In this document: positions 43,589 through 52,530 of the stretch, one piece after another
Layout of the letters: each line of letters starts with the position of its first letter
How positions within the stretch are numbered: the stretch's first letter is position 1
Source: UBA4408 sp002389785
GTDB taxonomy: Bacteria; Bacteroidota; Bacteroidia; UBA4408
NCBI GenBank assembly: GCA_035438985.1
Contig: DAORJK010000003.1
Span: 62,001 to 126,000, forward strand
DNA: 64,000 nt
Reading direction: 5' to 3'
Notes under the pieces: model-generated
What the model saw: only the letters and a program-made list of their open reading frames with translations
Told to the model about the DNA's origin: nothing
Database searches by the model: none
Made by a program: the position numbers and the translations under genes

Positions 43589-46500
43589 TTAGTATTCAAT
43601 AACGATGTAGCCTTTTAAGGCCTTTTCATCATCCTTATTCAGTTCGAGTAAGTAATAATAAGTACCTTGGGTAACCTTACCATCGCCTTTATCCGAGTAG
43701 CCATTCCAAGTATTGTCATAGCCTGTTTTTTGGTATACAATATTTCCCCACCGGTTATAAATGGTAAGCACATTGTCGGGATAATTCGATAACCCTTGTA
43801 TTACAAAAAACTCGTTTTGTGCATCACCATCCGGAGTAAATCCTTCGGGAACATCCAAAACTAGCGGGGTTACAATCACCTCACCATTCAAAGTAACAGG
43901 GGTTGGTGTATCTTCACCTTGATCGCTGGGATTTCCATTTAAATTATCGTCAACATGACCATTGTTACTTATATCTTTTGTAATAGAGGTTCCTGGTCCG
44001 GTTCCATGAGCGTCGGCCGAATTATTATAGGTGCCGGAGGTGCCGTGTGTGTTGACATTCACTTTTAAAATTACATTGTGTTTAACACCCGGAGCAAGGG
44101 TACTTTGTTGTGAATTGAGCAAGTTTATATTGCTACCGATTCCTGAGTAGTTGCTGTTTGCAACCAAACTTCCACTTGCACTAACTGCAACAATGGTAAA
44201 GGTAAGCGGTGAGGGGAAAGTGATGGTTAAGTTATCGATAACATCAATATTTGTCAATGGAATATCTCCCATATTCTCAACTTCGAAGGTGTAGGTTACA
44301 TCAAATGTTCCATCGCTTTGTGGCGCAACAACTGCTGTTTTACCCAAACCAATCTGGAATTTGGTAGCAGGAAACTGCAAGGGAGTTACTCCGTTTTCAG
44401 AAGGAATGCCATTCCCATCAGGGTCGGGGTTATTACCATTTACCGATGAGTCGGGTTGGCTACTCAATGCAGATGCTTGAGCGATATTTAAAAAAGGACC
44501 AACATTACCAGCTGGATTAACTAATAAGGTAAGCGTAATGGTATCGGTTGCACCTGCGGCCAATTGATTGGTAATAGGCTCTAATAAATTGGTGTTAGAG
44601 GTACCGTTGTAAAGCGGATTGGTAACCAAATTAATAGCCTGAAGTGTAGTAATACTAAAGGTAGCCGGAGGAGGAAAAGTAGCAACTAAATTATCCACCA
44701 CCTGTACATCCGAAGCATTTGTATTACCATAGTTTTTAACAGTGATTTTGTAGCTTACCGTAAAGTTTCCGTTACCGGCAGAAATTGGTGTAGTTACTGA
44801 TTTTGCAACACCTACTAGAACGAACGGTAAATCCGGATTCACCACAATTGTAACCAATGCTGTATCGCATAATTGTGGAGTACCATTGTCGCAAACGCTG
44901 TACTGGAATGTATCGGTTCCGGTAAATCCTGCATTTGGAGTGTATAAAAATGTTCCATTACCATTAAAGGTTAATGAGCCATTTGAAGCATTGCTCACCA
45001 AGGTAAATGAAAGAGTATTTCCATCAATATCACTATCATTTATACTTACATCGTTTGAGAAGGCTGTATTAAAATTGGTGAAATAATTATCATCTACTGC
45101 CAGCGGTTTGTCATTCACAGGAACTACAGTTATTGAAACAACTGCAGTATCACAAAGCACCGTTGGTCCATTTGTACAAATTGTATAGGTAAAACTATCG
45201 GGACCATTGTAATTTAAATTTGGTGTATAGGTAAATGTTCCATTCGCATTCATCAAGACGATACCATTGCTAGCATTGTTTAGTACCGAGTAAATTACAA
45301 GATTTCCTCCGGTAGCATCGTTGAGCGACACATCTGCATTAAGCTGAGTATCTTCGTTGGTGCTGAATGCATCGTCGCTTGCTGTTGGAGCTGTTATTGC
45401 CTGTTGAATCGAAATAATCAATAAAGCGGTATCACACAAAGCCGGAATTCCATTATCGCATACTACATAAACTACGGTATCTACTCCGGCTGTTCCTGAA
45501 GGAGTGTAGGTATAGGTTCCATTTGCGTTTAAAACAATAGTGCCAAGGTTGGGTTGCACTAAAACACTAAACGTAAGGGGGTCTGCATCCACATCAAAAT
45601 CGTTGCTTGCTACAGTGCCACTTACAGGAGTTTGACTGTTGGTTGAGGTATTGTCATCCACTGCAACTGGTTTATCATTAACTGGTGTAACAGTAATAAC
45701 TACCACCGCTGTGTCGCAAAGTGCCGGAGTTCCGTTGTCGCAAACCTGGTAGCTAAACGTATCCGGGCCATTGTAGTTAAGTGCCGGAGTATAAGTGAAC
45801 GAACCATTTGCATTAAGCACTAAAGTACCATGAAGCACATTTACCAATACTGAATAACTGAGTGGATTTAAATTCGGATCCGTATCATTGGTTGAAACAT
45901 CTCCTAACAATTGAGTATCTTCATTTGTAGTAAGCGTATCGTTAACAGCAGAAGGTGCAAAATTTACGAGGTTCACTCCTATTACAATTATGGCAGTATC
46001 ACACAATACAGGGCTTCCGTTGTCGCATACTTGATACACAATGGTGTCGTTTCCTGAGAAGCCTGTGTTAGGTTGATAGCTAAATGTGCCATTGCTGTTC
46101 ATAATCGATGTTCCATTCGAAGGCAATCCAATTATCGAGTAAAAGAGCGAATCGCCATCTACATCAAAATCATTGGTAGCGGCATTTCCATTAACAATAG
46201 TGTTAATAGTAGTAGCAAGCGCATCATCCACTGCAAATGGCGCATCGTTTACCGGGCTAACAGTAATAAACACAGTAGCAGAATCGCACAATGCCGGAGC
46301 TCCATTATCACAAACCTGATAGGTAAAGCTATCATTGCCGTTAAAATTAGCATTGGGTGTATAAGTAAAAGTACCATTGGCATTCAGAATTACAGTTCCA
46401 TTTGCCGCATTAGCAAGTAAAGTAAAGGTGAGCGGATTGGCATTAGGGTCGAAATCATTCAAGGAAACATCTCCGTTGAGTTGAGTATCTTCCGGGGTAG

Positions 46501-49500
46501 TAAAGCCTGCATCGTCTGCTGCAACGGGAGCAAGGTTAACGGTATTTACACCAACTACTATAAAGGCTGTATCGCACAATACAGGTGTTCCATTATCGCA
46601 CACCGCATAATAAATTGTGTCGTTACCAACAAAATTATTATTTGGAGTGTAGGTAAATGTACCATCGTTGTTGAAAACAACGCTACCACTATCCGGACCG
46701 GTAACCAATGAAAAAGTAAGCGTATCTCCATCTACATCAAAATCGTTGATAGATGCATTTCCACTGACTGATAAATTTAAACCACCAAAAACAAGATCAT
46801 CAATTGCAACCGGAGCATCATTCACGGGATTAACGGTAATGGTAACAATGGCAGTATCACACAATACAACGGCACCAGTATCGCATGCCAGGTAAGTAAA
46901 TGTATCGGTGCCATTGAAATTTAAGGCGGGTGTATAGGTAAATGTTCCATCCGAATTAACTACAACATTGCCGTTAGCAGCATTGCTTAGTAAGCTAAAC
47001 GTAAGTGGATCGTTATTGGGATCGAAATCGTTGGTGCTAACATCGCCGTTTACCGGTGTATCCTCATCGGTTATAATTCCGCTATCATCAACAGCTACCG
47101 GTGCCAGGTTAATGGTGTTAATGCCAAGCACCACCATTGCTGTATCGCAAAGCGATGGTGATCCGTTGTCGCAAACTGTATAATACAAAGTGTCGTTACC
47201 GCTAAAACCATTGTTGGGGGTATAGGTAAATGTTCCATTCGAGTTCATCACCACAACCCCATTGATTGGATTTGTTATTACAGAAAAACTAAGTGGGTCG
47301 CCATCTACATCATTATCGTTTACCGAAACATCGCCATTAAGTACTAAATTAATTCCGCCAAAAAAAGTATCGTCAACAGCAAGTGGTGAATCATTCACAG
47401 GATTCACTGTAATGGTAACTAAAGCTGTATCACAAAGTGATGGGATTCCATCGTCGCACACTAAATAGGTGAAACTATCAGTACCATTAAAATTAACCGA
47501 TGGAGTATAAGTATAGGAGCCATTACTATTCACCAAAACAGTTCCATTAGCAGGATTTGTAAGCAAACTAAATGTAAGCAAATTTCCTTCGATATCGCTG
47601 TCGTTCGTTGCTACGGTTGAGTTTAAAATGTTGTCTTCGTTTAAGGTTTCAACGTCATCAACTGCTAAAGGAGCATTATTGGTAGGAGTTACTGTAATTA
47701 CGGCAATGGCTGTATCACAAAGGGAAGGAGCACCATTGTCGCACACTTTATATATAAGCGTATCAAGACCATTGTAATTAAGTGCAGGAGTATAGGTAAA
47801 ACTTCCGTCTGCATTCATTACTGTGTTGCCGTGTGCCGTATTGGTAATGATTGTAAAGGTTAAAGGATCACCATTTAAATCACCATCGTTAGTAGCTACA
47901 GTATTATTAAGTACTATATTTTCAGGTGTAGTAAAAGCATCGTCTACGGCAACCGGAGCACAATTACTAGCCGGTGCCAAAACAACCGTTTGATCGAGTG
48001 TACAGGAAGTAGCATTTTTTAAACGAATGGTATATGTTCCGGCGGTTAGGTTTTGAAATGTATTTGCCGGAGTTAAACTCGAAACAATTACGTAAGGGCT
48101 TGTATTGTTATGAGAGGCTCCCACAGTAAAAGCAATTGAATCGTTTGGATTAATTCCGTTTACAACAAAAGAACCGCTATTGGGTAATCCGCAAGTTGGG
48201 TTAGTTTGGGTGATAGAAGTAAAAGCAGGAGATGGAAAAATAGTAATGTTAAGTGCAATGGTATCGGTGCATCCGGTTGTTAAGGTTTTGATACCAAAAT
48301 AGGTTGCGCTAGCACTGGCAATTGCTACCGGGTTAAAACCTGCGTTAAAATATACATAACCGGGTAAAGCGGTTGCTAAGGTTGAAAATTGAAACGGAGG
48401 ACAAGCACTGAATGCAGTATCGGGTGGTAAAGCACAAGTTGGCGGCAAGGTAATGAAGGTACTGGTAAATCCAGGAATCGGGCAACCTTGACCATCAAAA
48501 ATACTTGGATTACTAAAATTTGTTTGCGTATTTCCTGATAAAAATCCGGTTGCAACACCTGATGCGAGTGAGTTTACAAATTCACTGCATCTCAATTTTA
48601 TACATTCGGTAGTAACTGTTGCTCTAAATTTAATAGTTGTACTGTCAATTCCTGATGGGCTATCGGCAATAGAACCTCCGGTTGTTGCATTTGCACCATT
48701 TCCAATACGAACAATAATTCGGTTTGCAGTAGCATCAAAATCTCCTTGATCGTCGCCAGCCACGTCGGTTTTGTTACCTTGATTAGGACCGGCAACTACG
48801 CGAATAGAATTTGGAACATAATCGAGGTTAAAAGGAATAGTATCAATAATCATTGCATTAATAGCTGTATCGCTACCCAAATTTTGCATGGTAACTGTAT
48901 ATTCAAGTGTATCGCCCGGAAGAAGTAATCCACCATTAATGTCAACTGTTGTATTTCCTAATCGAATATCCGGTTCGTAAACATCAATTGCTGTAGTAAC
49001 TACTTGTGCATAATAGTTTTCATTTCCGGTAGTAAGGCGCAAAGATGCAGACGTAGCATTGTTTCCAATAAAATTCTTCGTGCTGTTATCCGGTGCAAAA
49101 ATATCGGCATCCCAACCCATTGTATTGTGTAATAGCGGAATACGAAAAGGGTTTTCAATGCCTTTGTTTCCGATTGTACTATTAAAAATATCTCGTGAAG
49201 GATTTAATGCATCACTTACAGGAATATAAGTTCCTGCACCATTAAAGTACATACTGTCTTGCAAAAATCCTCTATCGCCATCGTAGGCTACCACTCCCAT
49301 TTCGAGGGTAACCGGACCGGTTGGAGGAGTTAAAAATCCATTTAAGTCAATTTGAACCGGAGTAAATGTGGTACTGATGTTTGCAACACCACCAAACACC
49401 GTAAGATTTTTTTGAGTTTCAAGATCATTGCGGTATGCAACCACTAATGTCCAACCGCCGAATCGGTTTGCAGAACCGGTTTGAGTAACTAAATCGGCAA

Positions 49501-50029
49501 TGGTGTAGCGGGCAAATCTTCCGGCTGTTTGAGCAAAAGAAGTAATGTTTTTATAACAATGGTAGGTAATAGAGCCTGAATTATTGCTTACAATAGAATC
49601 GGCATCAATTTCAACATAGCTGCCACCGTTTGCTTTTATTTTTACTTTTCCACGATTAGCAAAATTAGGAGTGGCGTTGTTTACTGATCCTCCCCAAAAA
49701 AGTCCGGCATAGGTAATATTACTACAAGCAGGTAAATTTAAACTGTCGCTTGACGACATAAAGGTTGCACCGTCGTTATCAACGTCTACGTAAACTTGAT
49801 TAAAATCGTTGTTTTGTGTGGTACCCGCCGGAGGTAATTCGGCTTCGGCAGCAGCACATCCGGTTGCACTTCCGCAAGAAACGCTCACATTGGAAATATA
49901 TACAATACCTCCCTTTTGATTGGTTTGATAATAGGTGGTGAAAGGGCGTACAACTTGAGCTATGGCTGTTTGTGCAAGGAATAAAACGAATGCCAATCCA
50001 AGAATTTTTCGGGTAGATGGTAATTGCAT
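43589..50029 (-). CDS. Giant cell-surface adhesin with cadherin-like repeats and a gliding-motility-type C-terminal domain
   Basis: The 2146-residue protein starts with a signal peptide (LGLAFVLFLAQTAIAQ). Residues about 25-380 are a beta-rich head. A DUF11-like domain (about 385-500) and an Ig/PKD-like stretch follow. Eleven tandem units of about 95 residues (DNA 44835-47970) then repeat the pattern PxAVDD, NDxDxDGDPLTF, NGTFTYTPN and VCDNGxPxLCDTA. Two more DUF11-like modules precede the last 85 residues, a type-B T9SS sorting domain (GFTPDGDAQNEFFVIQ, IYNRWGNIVYQ, GTYYYLLEL). This is the layout of SprB-like adhesins, possibly for gliding or attachment. Asp-rich loops suggest calcium-dependent stiffness. 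It heads the operon with PorP and PorE-like genes. Confidence 0.92.
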   Translation of the reverse strand: MQLPSTRKILGLAFVLFLAQTAIAQVVRPFTTYYQTNQKGGIVYISNVSVSCGSATGCAAAEAELPPAGTTQNNDFNQVYVDVDNDGATFMSSSDSLNLPACSNITYAGLFWGGSVNNATPNFANRGKVKIKANGGSYVEIDADSIVSNNSGSITYHCYKNITSFAQTAGRFARYTIADLVTQTGSANRFGGWTLVVAYRNDLETQKNLTVFGGVANISTTFTPVQIDLNGFLTPPTGPVTLEMGVVAYDGDRGFLQDSMYFNGAGTYIPVSDALNPSRDIFNSTIGNKGIENPFRIPLLHNTMGWDADIFAPDNSTKNFIGNNATSASLRLTTGNENYYAQVVTTAIDVYEPDIRLGNTTVDINGGLLLPGDTLEYTVTMQNLGSDTAINAMIIDTIPFNLDYVPNSIRVVAGPNQGNKTDVAGDDQGDFDATANRIIVRIGNGANATTGGSIADSPSGIDSTTIKFRATVTTECIKLRCSEFVNSLASGVATGFLSGNTQTNFSNPSIFDGQGCPIPGFTSTFITLPPTCALPPDTAFSACPPFQFSTLATALPGYVYFNAGFNPVAIASASATYFGIKTLTTGCTDTIALNITIFPSPAFTSITQTNPTCGLPNSGSFVVNGINPNDSIAFTVGASHNNTSPYVIVSSLTPANTFQNLTAGTYTIRLKNATSCTLDQTVVLAPASNCAPVAVDDAFTTPENIVLNNTVATNDGDLNGDPLTFTIITNTAHGNTVMNADGSFTYTPALNYNGLDTLIYKVCDNGAPSLCDTAIAVITVTPTNNAPLAVDDVETLNEDNILNSTVATNDSDIEGNLLTFSLLTNPANGTVLVNSNGSYTYTPSVNFNGTDSFTYLVCDDGIPSLCDTALVTITVNPVNDSPLAVDDTFFGGINLVLNGDVSVNDNDVDGDPLSFSVITNPINGVVVMNSNGTFTYTPNNGFSGNDTLYYTVCDNGSPSLCDTAMVVLGINTINLAPVAVDDSGIITDEDTPVNGDVSTNDFDPNNDPLTFSLLSNAANGNVVVNSDGTFTYTPALNFNGTDTFTYLACDTGAVVLCDTAIVTITVNPVNDAPVAIDDLVFGGLNLSVSGNASINDFDVDGDTLTFSLVTGPDSGSVVFNNDGTFTYTPNNNFVGNDTIYYAVCDNGTPVLCDTAFIVVGVNTVNLAPVAADDAGFTTPEDTQLNGDVSLNDFDPNANPLTFTLLANAANGTVILNANGTFTYTPNANFNGNDSFTYQVCDNGAPALCDSATVFITVSPVNDAPFAVDDALATTINTIVNGNAATNDFDVDGDSLFYSIIGLPSNGTSIMNSNGTFSYQPNTGFSGNDTIVYQVCDNGSPVLCDTAIIVIGVNLVNFAPSAVNDTLTTNEDTQLLGDVSTNDTDPNLNPLSYSVLVNVLHGTLVLNANGSFTYTPALNYNGPDTFSYQVCDNGTPALCDTAVVVITVTPVNDKPVAVDDNTSTNSQTPVSGTVASNDFDVDADPLTFSVLVQPNLGTIVLNANGTYTYTPSGTAGVDTVVYVVCDNGIPALCDTALLIISIQQAITAPTASDDAFSTNEDTQLNADVSLNDATGGNLVIYSVLNNASNGIVLMNANGTFTYTPNLNYNGPDSFTYTICTNGPTVLCDTAVVSITVVPVNDKPLAVDDNYFTNFNTAFSNDVSINDSDIDGNTLSFTLVSNASNGSLTFNGNGTFLYTPNAGFTGTDTFQYSVCDNGTPQLCDTALVTIVVNPDLPFVLVGVAKSVTTPISAGNGNFTVSYKITVKNYGNTNASDVQVVDNLVATFPPPATFSITTLQAINLVTNPLYNGTSNTNLLEPITNQLAAGATDTITLTLLVNPAGNVGPFLNIAQASALSSQPDSSVNGNNPDPDGNGIPSENGVTPLQFPATKFQIGLGKTAVVAPQSDGTFDVTYTFEVENMGDIPLTNIDVIDNLTITFPSPLTFTIVAVSASGSLVANSNYSGIGSNINLLNSQQSTLAPGVKHNVILKVNVNTHGTSGTYNNSADAHGTGPGTSITKDISNNGHVDDNLNGNPSDQGEDTPTPVTLNGEVIVTPLVLDVPEGFTPDGDAQNEFFVIQGLSNYPDNVLTIYNRWGNIVYQKTGYDNTWNGYSDKGDGKVTQGTYYYLLELNKDDEKALKGYIVIEY
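44835..47970 (-). repeat. Eleven tandem ~285-bp repeats in the adhesin gene
   Basis: Eleven units of 92-97 codons run head to tail. They alternate in type over most of the array: units 2, 4, 6 and 8 close with ITVNPVND-like ends, and units 3, 5 and 7 with GVNTVN-like ends. The growth unit was therefore probably a two-domain pair of about 190 residues. Each unit has two Cys in VCDNG-x3-LCDTA, likely a disulfide. Confidence 0.85.
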
Positions 50030-50178
50030 GAGTAAGAGATATTAAGAGTAAATCAAAACAATGGTGTAAAGAGAATACTTAAAATTAGTTAATTGCATGC
50101 GAATACACTAAACTTTTTAACAGTTGCATTTTAATACATAAAAAAGTTAAAAAAAACCGATAGTAGTAAATCATTTTG

Positions 50179-50186
50179 TACTTTTG
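50179..50186 (+). promoter_or_regulatory. -7 box for the bacilliredoxin gene
   Basis: TACTTTTG lies 49 bases before the ATG at 50236, with an A/T-only upstream region but no clear -33 element. The rest of the 206-base gap to the adhesin gene shows no gene. Confidence 0.4.
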
Positions 50187-50235
50187 CATGCCCCAGAATT
50201 AATGGGGAAAATGTATTACACTTAACTATAAAAAT

Positions 50236-50649
50236 ATGTATCCCGAACAATTAGTAAAGCCCATGCAAGCAGAATTAAATGCTGTTGGTTTTGAAGATTT
50301 AACTACTCCACAGGCTGTTGATGCTGCTATTGAAAACAGCAAAGGAACAGTGTTGGTAGTAGTAAATTCAGTTTGCGGATGTGCTGCAGGAGCTGCACGT
50401 CCGGGAATTAAAATGGCCGTATCGGGCGATAAAAAACCGGATAAATTAACTGCGGTTTTTGCCGGATTTGATATGGATGCCGTTGCTCAAGCACGTAAAC
50501 ACATGGCTCCTTATCCGCCCTCCTCTCCAAGTATTGCATTGTACAAAGATGGAAAGTTGGTTCATTTTATTGAACGCCATCACATTGAAGGCCGCAGTGC
50601 ACAAATGATTGCCGACAATTTAAAAATGGCATTTGAAGAATATTGCTAA
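50236..50649 (+). CDS. Bacilliredoxin, BrxA/BrxB family
   Basis: The 137-residue thioredoxin-fold protein matches the YphP/BrxA family in length and sequence (MYPEQLVKPMQAELNAVGFE). Its active site is Cys47-Gly48-Cys49 (VNSVCGCAAGAARPG), the CGC form. In Firmicutes such proteins remove bacillithiol from oxidised proteins. Bacteroidota also carry the bacillithiol system in part, so thiol-disulfide repair is a fair guess, but the thiol is not shown here. It is monocistronic, ending in a strong terminator. Confidence 0.93.
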   Translation: MYPEQLVKPMQAELNAVGFEDLTTPQAVDAAIENSKGTVLVVVNSVCGCAAGAARPGIKMAVSGDKKPDKLTAVFAGFDMDAVAQARKHMAPYPPSSPSIALYKDGKLVHFIERHHIEGRSAQMIADNLKMAFEEYC

Positions 50650-50664
50650 GGTTATATGCACTTT

Positions 50665-50700
50665 AAAAAAACGAATTCATTTTAGAATTCGTTTTTTTTT
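50665..50700 (+). terminator. Intrinsic terminator after the bacilliredoxin gene
   Basis: AAAAAACGAATTC (50665-50677) pairs with GAATTCGTTTTTT (50685-50697), giving a 13-bp stem with a 7-nt loop and a long T run. Confidence 0.85.
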
Positions 50701-50762
50701 GCACTTACCTTTTCGTATTTGATGCATGCTTTTTTACATTTATCACCTTCAAATAATGAACT

Positions 50763-51356
50763 ATGATTCATCCGGATACTGAACTTCGCTTTATTAGTCC
50801 TAAAATTGGATTTGGTGTAGTGGCTACTAAACTTATTCCCAAAGGTACCATTACCTGGGCTTTAGATAAACTTGACCGAGTTTTCACTGACGCAGAACTC
50901 GCCGCTTTTGGAAATTTGTATCAGGAAATTTTAGACACTTATTGTTACCGCGATCACAACGGAAATTCTATTTTATGTTGGGACCATGCTCGGTTTGTAA
51001 ATCACAGTTTTAACTCGAGTTGCATCACTACTGCATACGATTATGAATTGGCTGTGCGAGATATACTGCCGGGCGAACAACTCACGGATGATTACGGATA
51101 TTTAAATATCAACGAACCTTTTGATGCCGAAGCTGAAGAAGGTAGTTTGCGCAGCAGTGTAATGCCGGATGATTTATTAAGATACCACGCTGAATGGGAT
51201 AAAAAACTGCTTAGTGCATTTGTTGATTTTAATAAGGTAGCACAACCATTATCTAAGTTTTTAACCGAAGAAACACTTGAAAAATCGAAACTAATTGCTG
51301 CTGGAAAACACAAAATGGATTCGATTTTGAACTGCTATTTTGATCCAAAAAAATAG
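50763..51356 (+). CDS. SET-domain protein
   Basis: The 197-residue protein is a compact SET domain (about residues 5-120). It has the opening KIGFGVVATKLIPKGTI, the SAM/active-site block RFVNHSFNSSC (77-87), and GEQLTDDYGYLN (104-115), which supplies the catalytic Tyr. A helical tail follows. SET proteins methylate lysines. In bacteria their targets are mostly unknown and may be ribosomal or DNA-binding proteins. No pre-SET or post-SET cysteine cluster is seen. Transfer from eukaryotes is a possible origin. It is flanked by unrelated genes. Confidence 0.88.
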   Translation: MIHPDTELRFISPKIGFGVVATKLIPKGTITWALDKLDRVFTDAELAAFGNLYQEILDTYCYRDHNGNSILCWDHARFVNHSFNSSCITTAYDYELAVRDILPGEQLTDDYGYLNINEPFDAEAEEGSLRSSVMPDDLLRYHAEWDKKLLSAFVDFNKVAQPLSKFLTEETLEKSKLIAAGKHKMDSILNCYFDPKK

Positions 51357-51398
51357 TTTGTTTTAAGCCAATTCGGGCTTTGTTGTAGTTTATACTAA

Positions 51399-51695
51399 CT
51401 ACTTTTTTTCAACCACTTTAGGTACTTTAAAATAATCTGAATCCTTTTTGGGAGCATTTAAGAGTGCTTCCTTTTGAGATAATTCCTGCGCAACAAAATC
51501 ATCGCGAAGTACATTAACCTCGCGGCTCATGTAAATAAGTGGTTCAACATTGTCGGTGGGTAATTCATTGAGTTTATCTACAAAATCAAGCATACGATTC
51601 ATGTCGTTGGCGATTTCAACTTTGGCTTCATCTTCGAACTCTAGGCGTGCCAGATGCGCGATTTTATCAATAGTTTCGTTACTTATGCGGCTCAT
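51399..51695 (-). CDS. gatC: Asp-tRNA(Asn)/Glu-tRNA(Gln) amidotransferase subunit C
   Basis: The 98-residue protein has the GatC helix motif IDKIAHLARLEFEDE, then MNRMLDFVDKLNELPTDNVE and a PLIYMSREVNVLRDD strand. It joins GatA to GatB in the enzyme that amidates mischarged tRNAs. Its ATG directly abuts the plsC stop (TAA then ATG), so the two are translationally coupled. gatA and gatB are not in the window. Confidence 0.95.
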   Translation of the reverse strand: MSRISNETIDKIAHLARLEFEDEAKVEIANDMNRMLDFVDKLNELPTDNVEPLIYMSREVNVLRDDFVAQELSQKEALLNAPKKDSDYFKVPKVVEKK

Positions 51696-52451
51696 TTATG
51701 TTGTTTTTTGGTGGTGTTTATGTAAACTGTTTTCAATTACGTTTTCAACTTGTGCTTTAAGTGTGAGTAGGTCGTCGAGTGTAAGTCCTTTTGTAGAAAT
51801 AGGACGGTGCACTTCAACCAAAGCTAATCCCGGACGACTAAGACCTTGCAAAAAAGGTCGGTCTTGCAATAGTTTCCAATTGTTTATAAACGAAATCGGC
51901 ACAATTGGAACTTGCTTATCAATCGCTAATTTAAATGCTCCGTTTTTAAATGCTCTAAGTTTAGGCGCCTCTCGCGATATTGTTCCTTCGGGAAAAAGCA
52001 CTACACTGTGACCTTCATCAATTTTTTTGGCAGCTTCTTCCAGGGCTCTATGCGAGCCTATCTTGCTTTTTCTATCAACCAAAATATTCATTTCCTTAAA
52101 GAAAATATTAAACAAAGGAGCTTTTCTTAATTCTTGTTTTCCCATAAAAACAAAATAAAATGGGATAGCACAATAACTTAAAACTATGTCTAAATAAGAG
52201 CTGTGATTAGAAACATACACATAGGTTTTATTGGGGCTCAGTTTACTTTCATAATGAACCTTAAAACGAATTCCAGGTATATATAAAATTACACGTGCCC
52301 AAATTTTCATTGCAATAAAGGCTTTGGGAAACCATTCTTTGCGTGAAAGTAAGAGTGCAAAAATGGGATAGAAAATAATTAACGTGATGCCAAAATTGAA
52401 CACGAAAAAAATTTTCCAACAAACCATTAATACTTGTTTCACATATCGCAT
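51696..52451 (-). CDS. plsC: 1-acyl-sn-glycerol-3-phosphate acyltransferase
   Basis: The 251-residue membrane enzyme adds the second acyl chain in phosphatidic acid synthesis. One or two N-terminal spans (about residues 8-35) come first. Motif I is NHSSYLD (His83 and Asp88, HX4D), motif III is LFPEGTISR (153-161), and VPIVPISFIN is the downstream motif. The minus-strand box TACTTTTG (52464-52457) ends five bases before the ATG, implying an almost leaderless start. Confidence 0.93.
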   Translation of the reverse strand: MRYVKQVLMVCWKIFFVFNFGITLIIFYPIFALLLSRKEWFPKAFIAMKIWARVILYIPGIRFKVHYESKLSPNKTYVYVSNHSSYLDIVLSYCAIPFYFVFMGKQELRKAPLFNIFFKEMNILVDRKSKIGSHRALEEAAKKIDEGHSVVLFPEGTISREAPKLRAFKNGAFKLAIDKQVPIVPISFINNWKLLQDRPFLQGLSRPGLALVEVHRPISTKGLTLDDLLTLKAQVENVIENSLHKHHQKTT

Positions 52452-52456
52452 GGCAC

Positions 52457-52464
52457 CAAAAGTA
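52457..52464 (-). promoter_or_regulatory. -7 box directly before plsC
   Basis: TACTTTTG on the minus strand ends five bases upstream of the plsC ATG. The matching -33 element would lie in the terminator region of the upstream gene and is not clear. Confidence 0.4.
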
Positions 52465-52483
52465 CATTAAATACTATAATGTT

Positions 52484-52509
52484 AAAAGCCCCCGTCTCCG
52501 GAGGCTTTT
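52484..52509 (-). terminator. Terminator after the coiled-coil protein gene
   Basis: AAAAGCC-C-CCG (52484-52494) and CGG-A-GGCTTTT (52499-52509) pair with one mismatch around a TCTC loop, 22 bases beyond the stop codon of the gene at 52531. Confidence 0.75.
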
Positions 52510-52530
52510 ACACAATTAAAATACTGCTGA

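Noticed and set aside
46073..46420. Plus-strand frames of 60-115 codons inside the adhesin repeats
   Set aside because: They recur at the repeat period as antisense shadows of the repeated units and have no independent features.
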